Shown: positions 52,580-60,998 of the stretch, one piece after another | How the letters are laid out: each line of letters begins with the position of its first letter | Numbering within the stretch: position 1 is the first letter of the stretch | Assembly (NCBI GenBank): GCA_030538215.1 | Contig: JAUNUM010000003.1 | Span: 1-64,000 of the forward strand | Source of the DNA: Bacteroidia bacterium | GTDB lineage: Bacteria; Bacteroidota; Bacteroidia; Bacteroidales; Dysgonomonadaceae | Direction of reading: 5' to 3' | Length of the DNA stretch: 64,000 bases | Notes under the pieces: generated by a model | The model's database searches: none | What the model was told of the DNA's origin: nothing | The model's input: only the letters and a program-made list of their open reading frames with translations | Made by a program: the position numbers and the translations under genes

Positions 52580-53725
52580 ATGAAAATCCTTGCCGACACA
52601 CATATCCCATATCTAAAAGGCGTAGCCGAGCAATTTGGTAAAGTAGAATATTTGCCCGGAAATCAATTCAAGAAAGAGACCATTAAAGAGAAAGATGCGC
52701 TGATAGTACGAACAGTAACACATTTTGACGAAGAAATTCTTTCAGGAAGCAGCGTAAAGCTTATTTGCTCAGCTACTATTGGTTACGATCATATCGATAC
52801 TGAGTATTGTGATTCACACAACATTGCTTGGCGTACCGCACCCGGTTGTAATGCCAATTCTGTGGAACAATATGTTACAGCTTCGCTGTTGTATTTGGAA
52901 GATAAATACAATTTTGATTTAAAAGAAAAAACTATCGGAATTGTGGGTGTGGGAAATGTAGGTAGTAAAGTGGAAGTGGCTTGCAGGAAGTTAGGAGTGC
53001 GTGTGCTATTAAATGACCCTCCGCTTGTAGAGACGATGCATGCATTGTCTTTTACAAATAAGACGGGGCACATTTCGTCTTTACAGCATCGATTTGTAGA
53101 TTTAGAAACAATAAAACGAGAATCAGATATTGTCACTTTTCACGTTCCATTAACTAAAACCGGAAAACACAAAACCTATCATTTAGCAGACAATTATTTT
53201 TTTGATACATTGGGTAAAAAACCATTCATTATTAATTCATGCCGTGGGAGTGTGGTGGATAATCGGGCGTTGAAAAAAGCCATTCGGAGTGAAAAGATTT
53301 CCGGTACAGTTGTTGACTGCTGGGAAAACGAACCGAATATCGATACCGAATTACTGCAAATGGTTGACATTGCTACACCGCACATTGCCGGATATTCTGC
53401 CGACGGCAAATGGACGGCCAGCAAAATGAGTATCGAAAACTTAAAAGACTTTTTTCAATTCAACGTTACTCCTAAGTTTCAAGAACTGCCGCCGCCACTA
53501 TATCCGGTTATAGATTTACGTGAAATACCTGTTGAAAAACAATTAGCTTATGCTGTTTGGCAAACCTATAATCCAATGGTTGAGACGAAAAACTTAAAAG
53601 AAAATCCCGAAAAATTTTATTGGTTTCGCTCCAATTATCCGTTACGTCGGGAATACGGAGCATATAAAATAAGTGCAGCGGATACATTGGTTTCCGAAGT
53701 ACTGAAAAAACTGGGGTTTATGTAA
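52580..53725 (+). CDS. pdxB: 4-phosphoerythronate dehydrogenase PdxB
   Basis: A 381-residue D-2-hydroxyacid dehydrogenase of pyridoxal phosphate synthesis. Evidence: ADTHIPYLKGVAEQFGKVEYLPG at the start, NAD loop GIVGVGNVGSKVEVACRKLG at about 121-140, catalytic arginine in INSCRGSVVDNRAL, glutamate in CWENEPNID, and histidine in ATPHIAGYSADGKWTASKMS, the last being typical of PdxB. Between VLLNDPP and FVDLETI lies an extra loop, LVETMHALSFTNKTGHISSL plus QHR, encoded exactly by a dispersed palindromic repeat (53027-53085) that keeps the frame. The loop falls after the NAD-binding beta-2 strand, where insertions may be tolerated. Confidence 0.92.
   Translation: MKILADTHIPYLKGVAEQFGKVEYLPGNQFKKETIKEKDALIVRTVTHFDEEILSGSSVKLICSATIGYDHIDTEYCDSHNIAWRTAPGCNANSVEQYVTASLLYLEDKYNFDLKEKTIGIVGVGNVGSKVEVACRKLGVRVLLNDPPLVETMHALSFTNKTGHISSLQHRFVDLETIKRESDIVTFHVPLTKTGKHKTYHLADNYFFDTLGKKPFIINSCRGSVVDNRALKKAIRSEKISGTVVDCWENEPNIDTELLQMVDIATPHIAGYSADGKWTASKMSIENLKDFFQFNVTPKFQELPPPLYPVIDLREIPVEKQLAYAVWQTYNPMVETKNLKENPEKFYWFRSNYPLRREYGAYKISAADTLVSEVLKKLGFM
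53027..53085. repeat. Palindromic repeat inside pdxB
   Basis: GTAGAGACG (53027-53035) and CGTCTTTAC (53076-53084) bound two tandem imperfect palindromes: GTAGAGACGATGCATGCATTGTCTTTTAC and AAGACG...CGTCTT. It belongs to the family at 275-321, 7394-7419 and 32169-32192, which are otherwise intergenic. The reading frame stays open through it. Confidence 0.75.
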
Positions 53726-53774
53726 AAAAAATCTAAATGTAAATAGCATATTTTCTGTTATCGTAAAAAAAAAG

Positions 53775-53782
53775 TAGTTTTG
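53775..53782 (+). promoter_or_regulatory. -7 box before the OmpA/TPR lipoprotein gene
   Basis: TAGTTTTG fits TAnnTTTG, 60 bases before the start codon at 53843. The -33 element is not clear. Confidence 0.45.
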
Positions 53783-53842
53783 TATGAAATTTATAGATTC
53801 TAGTGTCTCATTTTTAAAAATCAATCATAATTATATATCACG

Positions 53843-55534
53843 ATGAAAAAAAAATTGTTTTATGCAATTATTGCTGTAGTTGCCCTTTTTGTTACGGCGT
53901 GTAGTAGTTTGAAACCTCTTTCGCAATCTAACTTCAATGCCACGCCATCTCCATTAGAAACTGTTGGAAATAGTGTGCCTGTAATCGTTAACGGAACTTT
54001 CCCCGAAAAATGGTTCAACAAAAACGCAACTGTAAGAATTACTCCGGTATTGAAATATGCCGGCTCAAAAGAATCCTACGGATCGGCTCAAACGTATCAA
54101 GGGGAAAACGTTTCGGGCAACGCCATCGAAATTCCTTATACGCGTGGTGGAAACTTCAATATGAATTTCAATTTTCCGTATCAATCGGATATGTTAACCT
54201 CAGAGCTCCTTTTGCGTTTTGATGCGAAAATTAAAAATAAATCGGTAAAACTTCCCGAAGTGAAAGTTGCCGACGGTATTATTACCACATCCGCATTGGC
54301 AAGCGCTCAAACAACAGCTCCATCTGTTGCCGATGACGGTTTTCAACGAATCATTAAACAAACGCAGGATGCTAATATACATTTTGTAATTCAACAGGCA
54401 AATATTCGTTCAACCGAAACCGGTTCGCGGAATATGCGTTCGTGGCAACAACGTGTGCAAGATGCCTTTAACGATCCGCGTCAAAATGTAGATATCGAAG
54501 TTTCGGCTTATGCCTCACCCGACGGTGGACTTTCGCTCAATGAAAAACTGGCAGCCGAACGCGAAAAAAGCACTACACAATATTTAAAAAGTGAACTGGA
54601 AAAAAGAAAAATAGACGCTGATGTAAACGCACGCTACACGGCACAAGACTGGGAAGGTTTTCGTCAGTTGCTCGAAGCATCGAATTTACAAGATAAAGAG
54701 CTTGTTTTAAGAGTTTTATCTATGTATCCCGATGCTGAAACACGTGAGCGTGAAATCAAAAACATCTCATTTGTTTACAACGATTTAGCATCCACTATTT
54801 TACCGCAATTGCGCCGTTCACGCATTACAGCGAATATTGAAATTATTGGAAAATCGGATGAAGAAATTATGGAGTTTTGGCGTACCGATCCTAAGAAACT
54901 TTCGATAGAAGAATTGCTTTATGCTTCTACACTTACCGATAACGAAACAGATAAAGAAAAAATTTATCAGTATGTTACCGTAAATTTCCCGCAAGATTAC
55001 AGGGGATGGAATAATATGACAACCACCTATTATCAGCGTGGCGAGTACAACAATGCTAAACAGGCATTGGATCGTGCGGCTTTGGTTTCGCCCAATGCGC
55101 CGGAAGTAAATGTAAACAAAGCGCTGTTCTCCATGATGAATGGTAATACGCAAACGGCAAAAGAATTATTAGGTAGAGCATCAAGTGCAAATAATCTTAA
55201 TGCAGCTATGGGATTGCTTTATTTGATGGAAGGCGATTACAACCAGGCTGTTGATGCTTTCGGCGATACAAAATCGAACAACGCTGCACTGGCACAAATC
55301 ATGACCAGAAACTACAATGCCGCAGACCTGACGTTGAAAGCTATCCAAAATCCCGATGCATTGACCTATTATCTGATGGCAATTGTGGGATCGAGAACTA
55401 ATAATTTCAACAGTGTAATGACAAACTTACGTTCTGCAATAACCATGAACAAAGCGATGGGGACCAGAGCTTTAAATGATTTGGAATTTGCAAAATACAG
55501 AACCAATCAGGATTTTATGGCTTTATTGAGATAA
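53843..55534 (+). CDS. OmpA-like / TPR lipoprotein
   Basis: A 563-residue lipoprotein. The signal peptide ends in the lipobox FVTACSS with the cysteine at residue 20. An N-terminal beta-rich domain occupies about 40-170 (VIVNGTFPEKWFNKNATVRI). An OmpA-like segment at about 185-330 contains VEVSAYASPDG-type IEVSAYASPDGGLSLNEKLA and ARYTAQDWEGFRQLLEASNL; TPR repeats run from about 385 (YYQRGEYNNAKQALDRAALV). The OmpA-like and TPR part is paralogous to that of 2252-3718. It should be anchored in the outer membrane facing peptidoglycan. Single-gene unit with a terminator. Confidence 0.85.
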   Translation: MKKKLFYAIIAVVALFVTACSSLKPLSQSNFNATPSPLETVGNSVPVIVNGTFPEKWFNKNATVRITPVLKYAGSKESYGSAQTYQGENVSGNAIEIPYTRGGNFNMNFNFPYQSDMLTSELLLRFDAKIKNKSVKLPEVKVADGIITTSALASAQTTAPSVADDGFQRIIKQTQDANIHFVIQQANIRSTETGSRNMRSWQQRVQDAFNDPRQNVDIEVSAYASPDGGLSLNEKLAAEREKSTTQYLKSELEKRKIDADVNARYTAQDWEGFRQLLEASNLQDKELVLRVLSMYPDAETREREIKNISFVYNDLASTILPQLRRSRITANIEIIGKSDEEIMEFWRTDPKKLSIEELLYASTLTDNETDKEKIYQYVTVNFPQDYRGWNNMTTTYYQRGEYNNAKQALDRAALVSPNAPEVNVNKALFSMMNGNTQTAKELLGRASSANNLNAAMGLLYLMEGDYNQAVDAFGDTKSNNAALAQIMTRNYNAADLTLKAIQNPDALTYYLMAIVGSRTNNFNSVMTNLRSAITMNKAMGTRALNDLEFAKYRTNQDFMALLR

Positions 55535-55579
55535 TAACACCTAAATCCCCGAAGGTACTTTTACGAAGAACAATTATAA

Positions 55580-55608
55580 AATGGAGTGCGTTTGGCACTC
55601 CATTTTTT
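55580..55608 (+). terminator. Terminator after the OmpA/TPR gene
   Basis: AATGGAGTGC (55580-55589) and GCACTCCATT (55595-55604) are perfect complements around GTTTG, followed by TTTTTG. The hairpin covers the ATG that would otherwise give the next protein a longer N-terminus. Confidence 0.9.
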
Positions 55609-55706
55609 GTTTCACCGTAAAAAATAAATCCATATCTTGTAAACAAATCATAAAAACCCGTACATTTGCTGCCATATTTTCATTTTCACTTCAAAGCAAT
55701 ATCATT

Positions 55707-56471
55707 ATGCTTAAATCGTTGAGAGCTAAAATATTTTCGAGTTTTGTGTTGCTGGTGTTGATGCTGGTAATTGCCGGAATCATGTCGATAATTGAGTTCA
55801 ACAAGGTGGGAGTTTCCATTAAAAACGTAATGGATAACAACTACAAATCCATTGAGCAGACCAAATATATGCTCGACGCATTGGAAAGGGAAGACAGCGG
55901 TTTGTTGATGTATCTGATGGGAAACAGGGAACAGGGAAGTCAAACTATTGATTATGCCTATTCGGCCATACAGAACGCTATTAAAATTGCCCGAAACAAC
56001 ATTACTGAAAAAGACGAAGGTAAATATATCGATAATGTTACAAAGGAATACGAGAAGTTTCACTTTTCTGTTAAGCAAACCACAGATACCAGTGAAAAAT
56101 TCACATTGGAAGAAAAAAACGAAATATACCTTCAAAATCAGCAATTGTTCTTTGCAACGAAGAAGACCATCAACGAGTTAATGCAGCTGAATCAGGATGG
56201 AATTTACAAACAAACAGACACAATGAAGGAAAACGCAAAAAGAGCAATGATGCCCGGTATCGTGTCCATTGTAGCCGCTATTGTTTTTGCTTTATTGCTC
56301 AATTTCTTTATATCCGAGTATTTTATAAATCCAATTAATCGGTTGATAGATGGTGTAAAATCATATTATCCCGAAAAAGGAAGAATTGATGCAAAAATCA
56401 ACTTACAAGATGAAATTAAGACATTGGAAAGCGAAATAAATAACCTCATTATTAGGTCTAAAGTAAAATAA
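55707..56471 (+). CDS. Membrane sensor with HAMP-like region and no output domain
   Basis: A 254-residue protein built like the sensor half of a histidine kinase or chemoreceptor. Membrane helix 1 at about 8-30 (IFSSFVLLVLMLVIAGIMSI), a periplasmic four-helix bundle at about 32-185 (NYKSIEQTKYMLDALEREDS, LMYLMGNREQG), membrane helix 2 at about 188-208 and a HAMP-like stretch from about 210 (FINPINRLIDGVKSYYPEKG). It then stops: no kinase, cyclase or signalling domain. trkH starts 8 bases later, so the two are one transcription unit. I place the start at 55707, as the upstream frame lies in a terminator. Confidence 0.78.
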   Translation: MLKSLRAKIFSSFVLLVLMLVIAGIMSIIEFNKVGVSIKNVMDNNYKSIEQTKYMLDALEREDSGLLMYLMGNREQGSQTIDYAYSAIQNAIKIARNNITEKDEGKYIDNVTKEYEKFHFSVKQTTDTSEKFTLEEKNEIYLQNQQLFFATKKTINELMQLNQDGIYKQTDTMKENAKRAMMPGIVSIVAAIVFALLLNFFISEYFINPINRLIDGVKSYYPEKGRIDAKINLQDEIKTLESEINNLIIRSKVK

Positions 56472-56479
56472 CGATTTAG

Positions 56480-57925
56480 ATGAGAACAAAAGCTATTGCA
56501 AAGTATTTGGGATTCGTGTTGTTATTTAACGCGCTGTTTCTCTACATTTCTGCAGCAATCTCATTTTTTCTTCACGAAAATTCACTGACACCACTTCTGT
56601 ATAGCGCCGTAGTCTGTACAATATTAGGACTTTTTCCACAAATTTTCGTCGAAAAAATCGATGAGATCAATTTCCGTGAGGGAATGGCAATAAGTGTTTT
56701 CGGGTGGATTTTAACCTGTTTTGCGGGAGCTGTTCCGTATTTTATGTGGGGCGGCGAATTTACGCTTGCCAATGCTATTTTCGAAAGCGTTTCGGGCTAC
56801 ACAACAACAGGAGCAACTATTTTGCAAAATGTAGAAGGACTTACAAATGGTTTGCTTTTTTGGCGATCATCTACCCATTTTATCGGCGGAATCGGAATAA
56901 TTCTGTTTGTACTGCTTATTCTTCCCGATTCAAAAGGTGTGCGCACAAGTATTTATCGCAGCGAAGTTTCAGGACTGTCGTTGATGAATTTCAGTATGAG
57001 AGCACGACGAATTATCTACATTATCAGTATCGTTTATATTAGCCTTACCGTAATTCTTATCACACTTTTGTGGGCGTTGGGAATGTCGTTTTTCGATGCT
57101 GTTTGCCATTCTTTCGGAACAATTGCAACCGGTGGTTTTTCGACTAAAAATCTGAGTATCGCCCATTACAATAATGTGGGAATTGAAGTTACACTCACAA
57201 TTTTCATGTATTTAAGCAGCTTGCACTTCGGACTTCTATTTCTGACTTTTATCGGAAATAAAAACAATATTTTCACGTCGAAAGTAATTCAGGCCTACAC
57301 GTTGGTAATTATTGCGGGAATTTTGCTGATTACCTTTAACCTGATGAAATCGAGCAACTACAGTTGGAGCGAAGGATTGCGTCACGCATCGTTTCAAGTG
57401 GTTTCACTCACGTCAACTACCGGATCCGCCACACTCGACACCGATGTTTGGCCGCTCTTTTCGAAAATTATACTTATTTATTTTACCATAGTCTGTGCCA
57501 TGGTTGGCTCAACAGGTGGCGGCATAAAATTCGACCGTATCTATCTCTTTTTTGCATCGCTGAGACGGCGAATTAAACTTATCCAGCATCCGCAAGGTAT
57601 TTACGTAACCAAGATGAATGGAAATATAGTTACCGAAGAACTTGAACTGCAAACCATGGCTTTTATTATTCTTTATATTATTATCTTTTTTGTGGTAACA
57701 CTGCTTCTTTCAGCCATGGATATCGATGGTATGACCGCTTTTACGGCGTCTATTACCACCATTGGAAATGTTGGACCGGGATTTGGAAAGATAAGTTCGC
57801 TATCCAACTTTTCCGGTCTTCCCGATGCGGCGAAATATCTTTTATCTGTCAACATGCTATTGGGGCGTTTAGAGATTCTCAACGTCATCACGTTGCTCCT
57901 CATTTTAATTAAGAAGAATAAATAA
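56480..57925 (+). CDS. trkH: Trk-type potassium uptake channel subunit TrkH
   Basis: A 481-residue membrane protein of the TrkH/KtrB superfamily. Four pore-loop repeats, each with the selectivity glycine, are visible: SGYTTTGATI at about 110, FGTIATGGFST at about 213, LTSTTGSATLD at about 312 and TTIGNVGPGFG at about 430. VGSTGGGIKFDR is the usual cytoplasmic-face segment. It imports K+ and normally needs a cytosolic TrkA ring, which is not encoded here. The sensor-like gene 8 bases upstream is its only operon partner in view. Confidence 0.92.
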   Translation: MRTKAIAKYLGFVLLFNALFLYISAAISFFLHENSLTPLLYSAVVCTILGLFPQIFVEKIDEINFREGMAISVFGWILTCFAGAVPYFMWGGEFTLANAIFESVSGYTTTGATILQNVEGLTNGLLFWRSSTHFIGGIGIILFVLLILPDSKGVRTSIYRSEVSGLSLMNFSMRARRIIYIISIVYISLTVILITLLWALGMSFFDAVCHSFGTIATGGFSTKNLSIAHYNNVGIEVTLTIFMYLSSLHFGLLFLTFIGNKNNIFTSKVIQAYTLVIIAGILLITFNLMKSSNYSWSEGLRHASFQVVSLTSTTGSATLDTDVWPLFSKIILIYFTIVCAMVGSTGGGIKFDRIYLFFASLRRRIKLIQHPQGIYVTKMNGNIVTEELELQTMAFIILYIIIFFVVTLLLSAMDIDGMTAFTASITTIGNVGPGFGKISSLSNFSGLPDAAKYLLSVNMLLGRLEILNVITLLLILIKKNK

Positions 57926-57952
57926 TCGAGTCATTTTCTGAGAAGAAAAACG

Positions 57953-57960
57953 TATCTTTG
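57953..57960 (+). promoter_or_regulatory. -7 box before tyrS
   Basis: TATCTTTG is an exact TAnnTTTG, 125 bases before the tyrS start. The -33 region lacks a TTTG. The resulting long leader contains a dispersed repeat. Confidence 0.5.
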
Positions 57961-57981
57961 CACTCACTTTTTCGATAGATA

Positions 57982-58083
57982 TTTGCTTCGCGTTATTCAC
58001 TTCGTGTAATTCAATGGTAATTGGTCGCGTCGTGGAAATCATCAACAAAACAACGAATTACAATTGAATAACTATTGAATTTA
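57982..58083. repeat. GCTTCGCGTTATTCA repeat in the tyrS leader
   Basis: TTTGCTTCGCGTTATTCA at 57982, then CGTCGTGGAAATC, CAACGAATTACAATTGAATA and ACTATTGAATT, in the same order as in 59383-59521 downstream of tyrS. The two copies thus flank tyrS as direct repeats. Confidence 0.6.
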
Positions 58084-58084
58084 T

Positions 58085-59377
58085 ATGAACTTTGTAGAAG
58101 AACTTCGTTGGCGTGGCATGATTCACGATGTGATGCCCGGAACGGAAGAACAATTACTGAAAGAGCAAACATCGGGATATTTGGGAATTGACCCAACAGC
58201 CGATTCATTGCATATTGGACATTTGGTTGGCGTGATGATGCTTCGTCATTTACAACGTGCCGGGCACACGCCTATTGCTCTTGTTGGTGGTGCCACAGGA
58301 ATGATTGGCGACCCGTCTATGAAATCAGCAGAAAGAAATCTGTTGGATGAAGAAACACTGCGCCACAACCAGGAAGCGATTAAAAAGCAGCTGGCAAAAT
58401 TTCTCGATTTCGAAAGCGATATTCCCAATCGGGCTATTTTGGTAAATAATTACGATTGGATGAAAGATTTTTCTTTTCTTTCCTTCATCCGCGATATCGG
58501 CAAACACATTACCGTAAACTATATGATGGCGAAAGATTCCGTAAAAAAACGTCTAAGCGGTGAAGCCAGCGAAGGAATGTCGTTTACCGAATTTTCGTAT
58601 CAACTTTTGCAAGGTTACGACTTTCTACATCTTTATCGTGAACACGGCTGCCGTTTGCAAATGGGTGGAAGCGATCAATGGGGAAACATTACTACCGGAA
58701 CCGAACTTATCCGCCGAATTGCCGGTGGTGAAGCTTTCGCGTTGGTTTGTCCGCTGATAACCAAAGCCGATGGCGGAAAATTTGGAAAAACCGAAACTGG
58801 AAACGTGTGGTTAGACAGCCGATACACATCGCCTTACCAATTTTATCAATTCTGGCTAAATGTTAGCGATGCCGATGCCGAAAAATACATTAAGATTTTT
58901 ACATCGTTGTTGAAAGACGAAATCGATTCTTTGGTTGCAGAGCAACAAGCCGCACCGCATTTGCGTCCGTTGCAAAAACGATTGGCCGAAGAAATAACCA
59001 TAATGGTTCACAGTCGTGAAGATTACGAAATGGCAGTGAGCGCATCGGAAATTCTTTTTGGAAAATCCACATCTCAAACATTGCGTTCCATTGATGAAAC
59101 CACTTTCTTGCAAGTTTTCGAAGGTGTTCCACAATTCAACATCTCTAAAGATTCGCTTGTTGAAGGTATTAAAGCCGTTGATTTACTGACGGAATCGGCA
59201 GCCGTTTTTCCATCTAAGGGCGAAATGCGTAAAACTGTTCAGGCAGGTGGTGTGTCGATAAACAAAGACAAACTGGAAGATTTTGAAGCAATTATCGACA
59301 GTTCTTTTCTAATTGCCGATAAATACATTCTGGCACAACGCGGTAAGAAGAATTATTATTTGCTGATTGCATCATAA
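58085..59377 (+). CDS. tyrS: Tyrosyl-tRNA synthetase
   Basis: A 430-residue class I aminoacyl-tRNA synthetase. The HIGH motif is LHIGHLVG at about residues 40-47 and the KMSKS-equivalent is [11 protein letters not shown] at about 231-241. [15 protein letters not shown] is the tyrosine-pocket segment. The C-terminal S4-like RNA-binding domain starts at about 365 ([20 protein letters not shown]). Full length. Stands alone, framed by two related repeats. Confidence 0.96.
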   Translation: MNFVEELRWRGMIHDVMPGTEEQLLKEQTSGYLGIDPTADSLHIGHLVGVMMLRHLQRAGHTPIALVGGATGMIGDPSMKSAERNLLDEETLRHNQEAIKKQLAKFLDFESDIPNRAILVNNYDWMKDFSFLSFIRDIGKHITVNYMMAKDSVKKRLSGEASEGMSFTEFSYQLLQGYDFLHLYREHGCRLQMGGSDQWGNITTGTELIRRIAGGEAFALVCPLITKADGGKFGKTETGNVWLDSRYTSPYQFYQFWLNVSDADAEKYIKIFTSLLKDEIDSLVAEQQAAPHLRPLQKRLAEEITIMVHSREDYEMAVSASEILFGKSTSQTLRSIDETTFLQVFEGVPQFNISKDSLVEGIKAVDLLTESAAVFPSKGEMRKTVQAGGVSINKDKLEDFEAIIDSSFLIADKYILAQRGKKNYYLLIAS

Positions 59378-59382
59378 TCGTA

Positions 59383-59521
59383 ATTCGCTTCGCGTTATTC
59401 AATTGTAATTTGCTCACTGCGTTCGCGATATTCGTCGTGTTGTGGAAACTGTTCTGCTCCACAACGAATTACTACTGAATCACTATTGAATTACAATCGA
59501 ATTACAATCGAATTACTATCG
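59383..59521. repeat. GCTTCGCGTTATTCA repeat with 11-bp tandem units
   Basis: Second copy of the element before tyrS. It ends in a short tandem array, ATTACAATCGA repeated twice and a third variant ATTACTATCG, between 59490 and 59521. The array touches the start region of the thioesterase gene. Confidence 0.6.
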
Positions 59522-59527
59522 TATAGT

Positions 59528-60256
59528 ATGGAGAAAAAACGAAAATACCACTATCAGATTTCAACACAGCATATCGATTTTCAGAAGAAAGTTACATTAT
59601 CATCACTCTTTCACCTGATTTTAAAGACTGCCGGAAAAGATGCCGATAATAATGGCTTCGGTTTGTTGAAATTGCAGTCGGACGATTACACGTGGGTGCT
59701 TTCGCGCTTTGTGATGGATATAGAAAGATTACCGTTGGAAAACGAGGAAATAACTATCGAAACGTGGATTCAGGACGTGGGGGCAATGTTTACCACCCGT
59801 AATTTTCGGATTATGAATGGCGAAAACAAGCTTATTGCTTATGCATCATCTTCGTGGGCAGTAATCAATATGCAAACGCGAGAAGGCGTTTTGCTGGATA
59901 CACTGCCATTGTTGAACGATTTTATTTTGTCGGAGACTACGCCTATTGGTGTTCCCACGCGAATTGCAAACGTAAAAGGTAATGTTGCCAATCGATTCGA
60001 AGTAAAATATAGCCATATTGATGTAAATCGCCATGCGAGCAGTCCGTTTTACATTCAATGGATCGCCGATTGCTTTTCACTCGATTTTTATTTAACCAAC
60101 AAACTGAAAAGGTTTGAAATAAATTTCCTGAAAGAGATAACTTTTGGAGATACGGGCGAAGTTTACCAAGAAATGAAATCCGAAAACGACTATTATTTTC
60201 AGATTACTACTCAGGAAAAAGGAATTGCCTGTCGCGCCCGAATGGTGTTTTTGTGA
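59528..60256 (+). CDS. Acyl-ACP thioesterase
   Basis: A 242-residue double-hotdog protein of the bacterial FatA/FatB-like family (PF01643 type), which releases fatty acids from acyl carrier protein. First hotdog: QHIDFQKKVTLSSLFHLIL, VLSRFVMDIERLPLENEEITIETW; YASSSWAVINMQTREGVLL. The second hotdog holds HIDVNRHASSPFYIQWIADC, where N-x-H corresponds to the active-site pair. I chose the ATG at 59528: the frame upstream, to 59486, lies wholly inside the tandem repeat. Confidence 0.85.
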   Translation: MEKKRKYHYQISTQHIDFQKKVTLSSLFHLILKTAGKDADNNGFGLLKLQSDDYTWVLSRFVMDIERLPLENEEITIETWIQDVGAMFTTRNFRIMNGENKLIAYASSSWAVINMQTREGVLLDTLPLLNDFILSETTPIGVPTRIANVKGNVANRFEVKYSHIDVNRHASSPFYIQWIADCFSLDFYLTNKLKRFEINFLKEITFGDTGEVYQEMKSENDYYFQITTQEKGIACRARMVFL

Positions 60257-60304
60257 GTGAGAAACTTTTCTTATTACTCCAGCGATAAAAAAACAAGCCA
60301 AATA

Positions 60305-60336
60305 TTTGGCTATTTATAAATATTGTTATACTTTTG
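60305..60336 (+). promoter_or_regulatory. Promoter of the tRNA-Gln gene
   Basis: TTTG (60305-60308) and TACTTTTG (60329-60336) are separated by 20 bases, an exact Bacteroidota -33/-7 arrangement, 29 bases before the tRNA. Confidence 0.8.
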
Positions 60337-60365
60337 CACTGCTTTTCACGAAGCATATTAAGGAT

Positions 60366-60436
60366 TGTCTCATGGTGTAATGGTAGCACTCCTGGTTTTG
60401 GTTCAGTCAGTCTAGGTTCGAATCCTGGTGAGACAA
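60366..60436 (+). tRNA. tRNA-Gln (anticodon TTG)
   Basis: A 71-base cloverleaf. The acceptor stem TGTCTCA pairs perfectly with TGAGACA; the D arm is GTGT-AATGGTA-GCAC; the anticodon loop TTTTGGT has TTG, reading CAA; the T arm is CTAGG-TTCGAAT-CCTGG. The first anticodon-stem pair is a C-T mismatch. CCA is not encoded. A promoter precedes it and a terminator follows 10 bases later, so it is a single-gene unit. Confidence 0.95.
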
Positions 60437-60445
60437 CAATTAAAG

Positions 60446-60480
60446 ATGCAATTAATCGGTTTACGGTTAATTGCATTTTT
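60446..60480 (+). terminator. Terminator after tRNA-Gln
   Basis: ATGCAATTAA (60446-60455) and TTAATTGCAT (60467-60476) are perfect complements, followed by TTTTTCTTTTT. The remaining 60481-60673 shows no gene. Confidence 0.88.
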
Positions 60481-60673
60481 CTTTTTACCTTTTACATCTA
60501 AAATTAACACTTCTCTTTGAACTGATTCGGACTTTATGGGTTTATTATGTGTACACATAAGGGATGTATTGACGAAAGGCCGAAGTTAAGAACGAAAGTT
60601 CCTGCGTTGAATATTTCAAACACAAAAGCCTTGGCTTTATTGTCTTAGTTCCTTGTTCTAAAATTATAAACAG

Positions 60674-60985
60674 ATGAAAATATCCAATACAACTGATCGC
60701 AGCATATTTGTTTGGTGGAGATCAGTTCCAAACAGCAATAAACGTGAATATCTCGGTATTCGTTTTGCTTCATCTAACGATCATATTGACTACAACAAGA
60801 AAATCGCTAAAGATGAAAAAGAAGAAGCCGTAATCGATGGAAAACAGCTTAAAGGGCTTTCTTCCGATGAAATTTGCAACGTGCTATTCTCCGAATTACT
60901 GAAACCGAAATGGGAATGGAAAATTGGAGGCAGAGAGTCAATAAAAACCGATATTTATACTATTTGTGAAAAGATAGCTATTTGA
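60674..60985 (+). CDS. Small hydrophilic protein of unknown function
   Basis: A 103-residue soluble protein without signal peptide or membrane helix. It begins ISNTTDRSIFVWWRSVPNSN, is lysine-rich in the middle (YNKKIAKDEKEEAVIDGKQL) and ends with tryptophans (KPKWEWKIGGRESIKTDIYT). I recognise no family. Codon use looks like the neighbours'. It converges with the DUF2461 gene, leaving 13 bases. Confidence 0.55.
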   Translation: MKISNTTDRSIFVWWRSVPNSNKREYLGIRFASSNDHIDYNKKIAKDEKEEAVIDGKQLKGLSSDEICNVLFSELLKPKWEWKIGGRESIKTDIYTICEKIAI

Positions 60986-60998
60986 GATAACTCTTATT

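Noticed and set aside
55581-55706. Longer N-terminus for the HAMP-like sensor
   Set aside because: These codons lie in the terminator hairpin of the previous gene and would put a non-membrane stretch before the first helix.
59486-59527. Upstream start for the acyl-ACP thioesterase
   Set aside because: The added codons are the tandem repeat itself and match nothing in the family.
60207-60476. Minus-strand frame over the tRNA-Gln gene
   Set aside because: It is antisense to the tRNA, its terminator and the thioesterase end.
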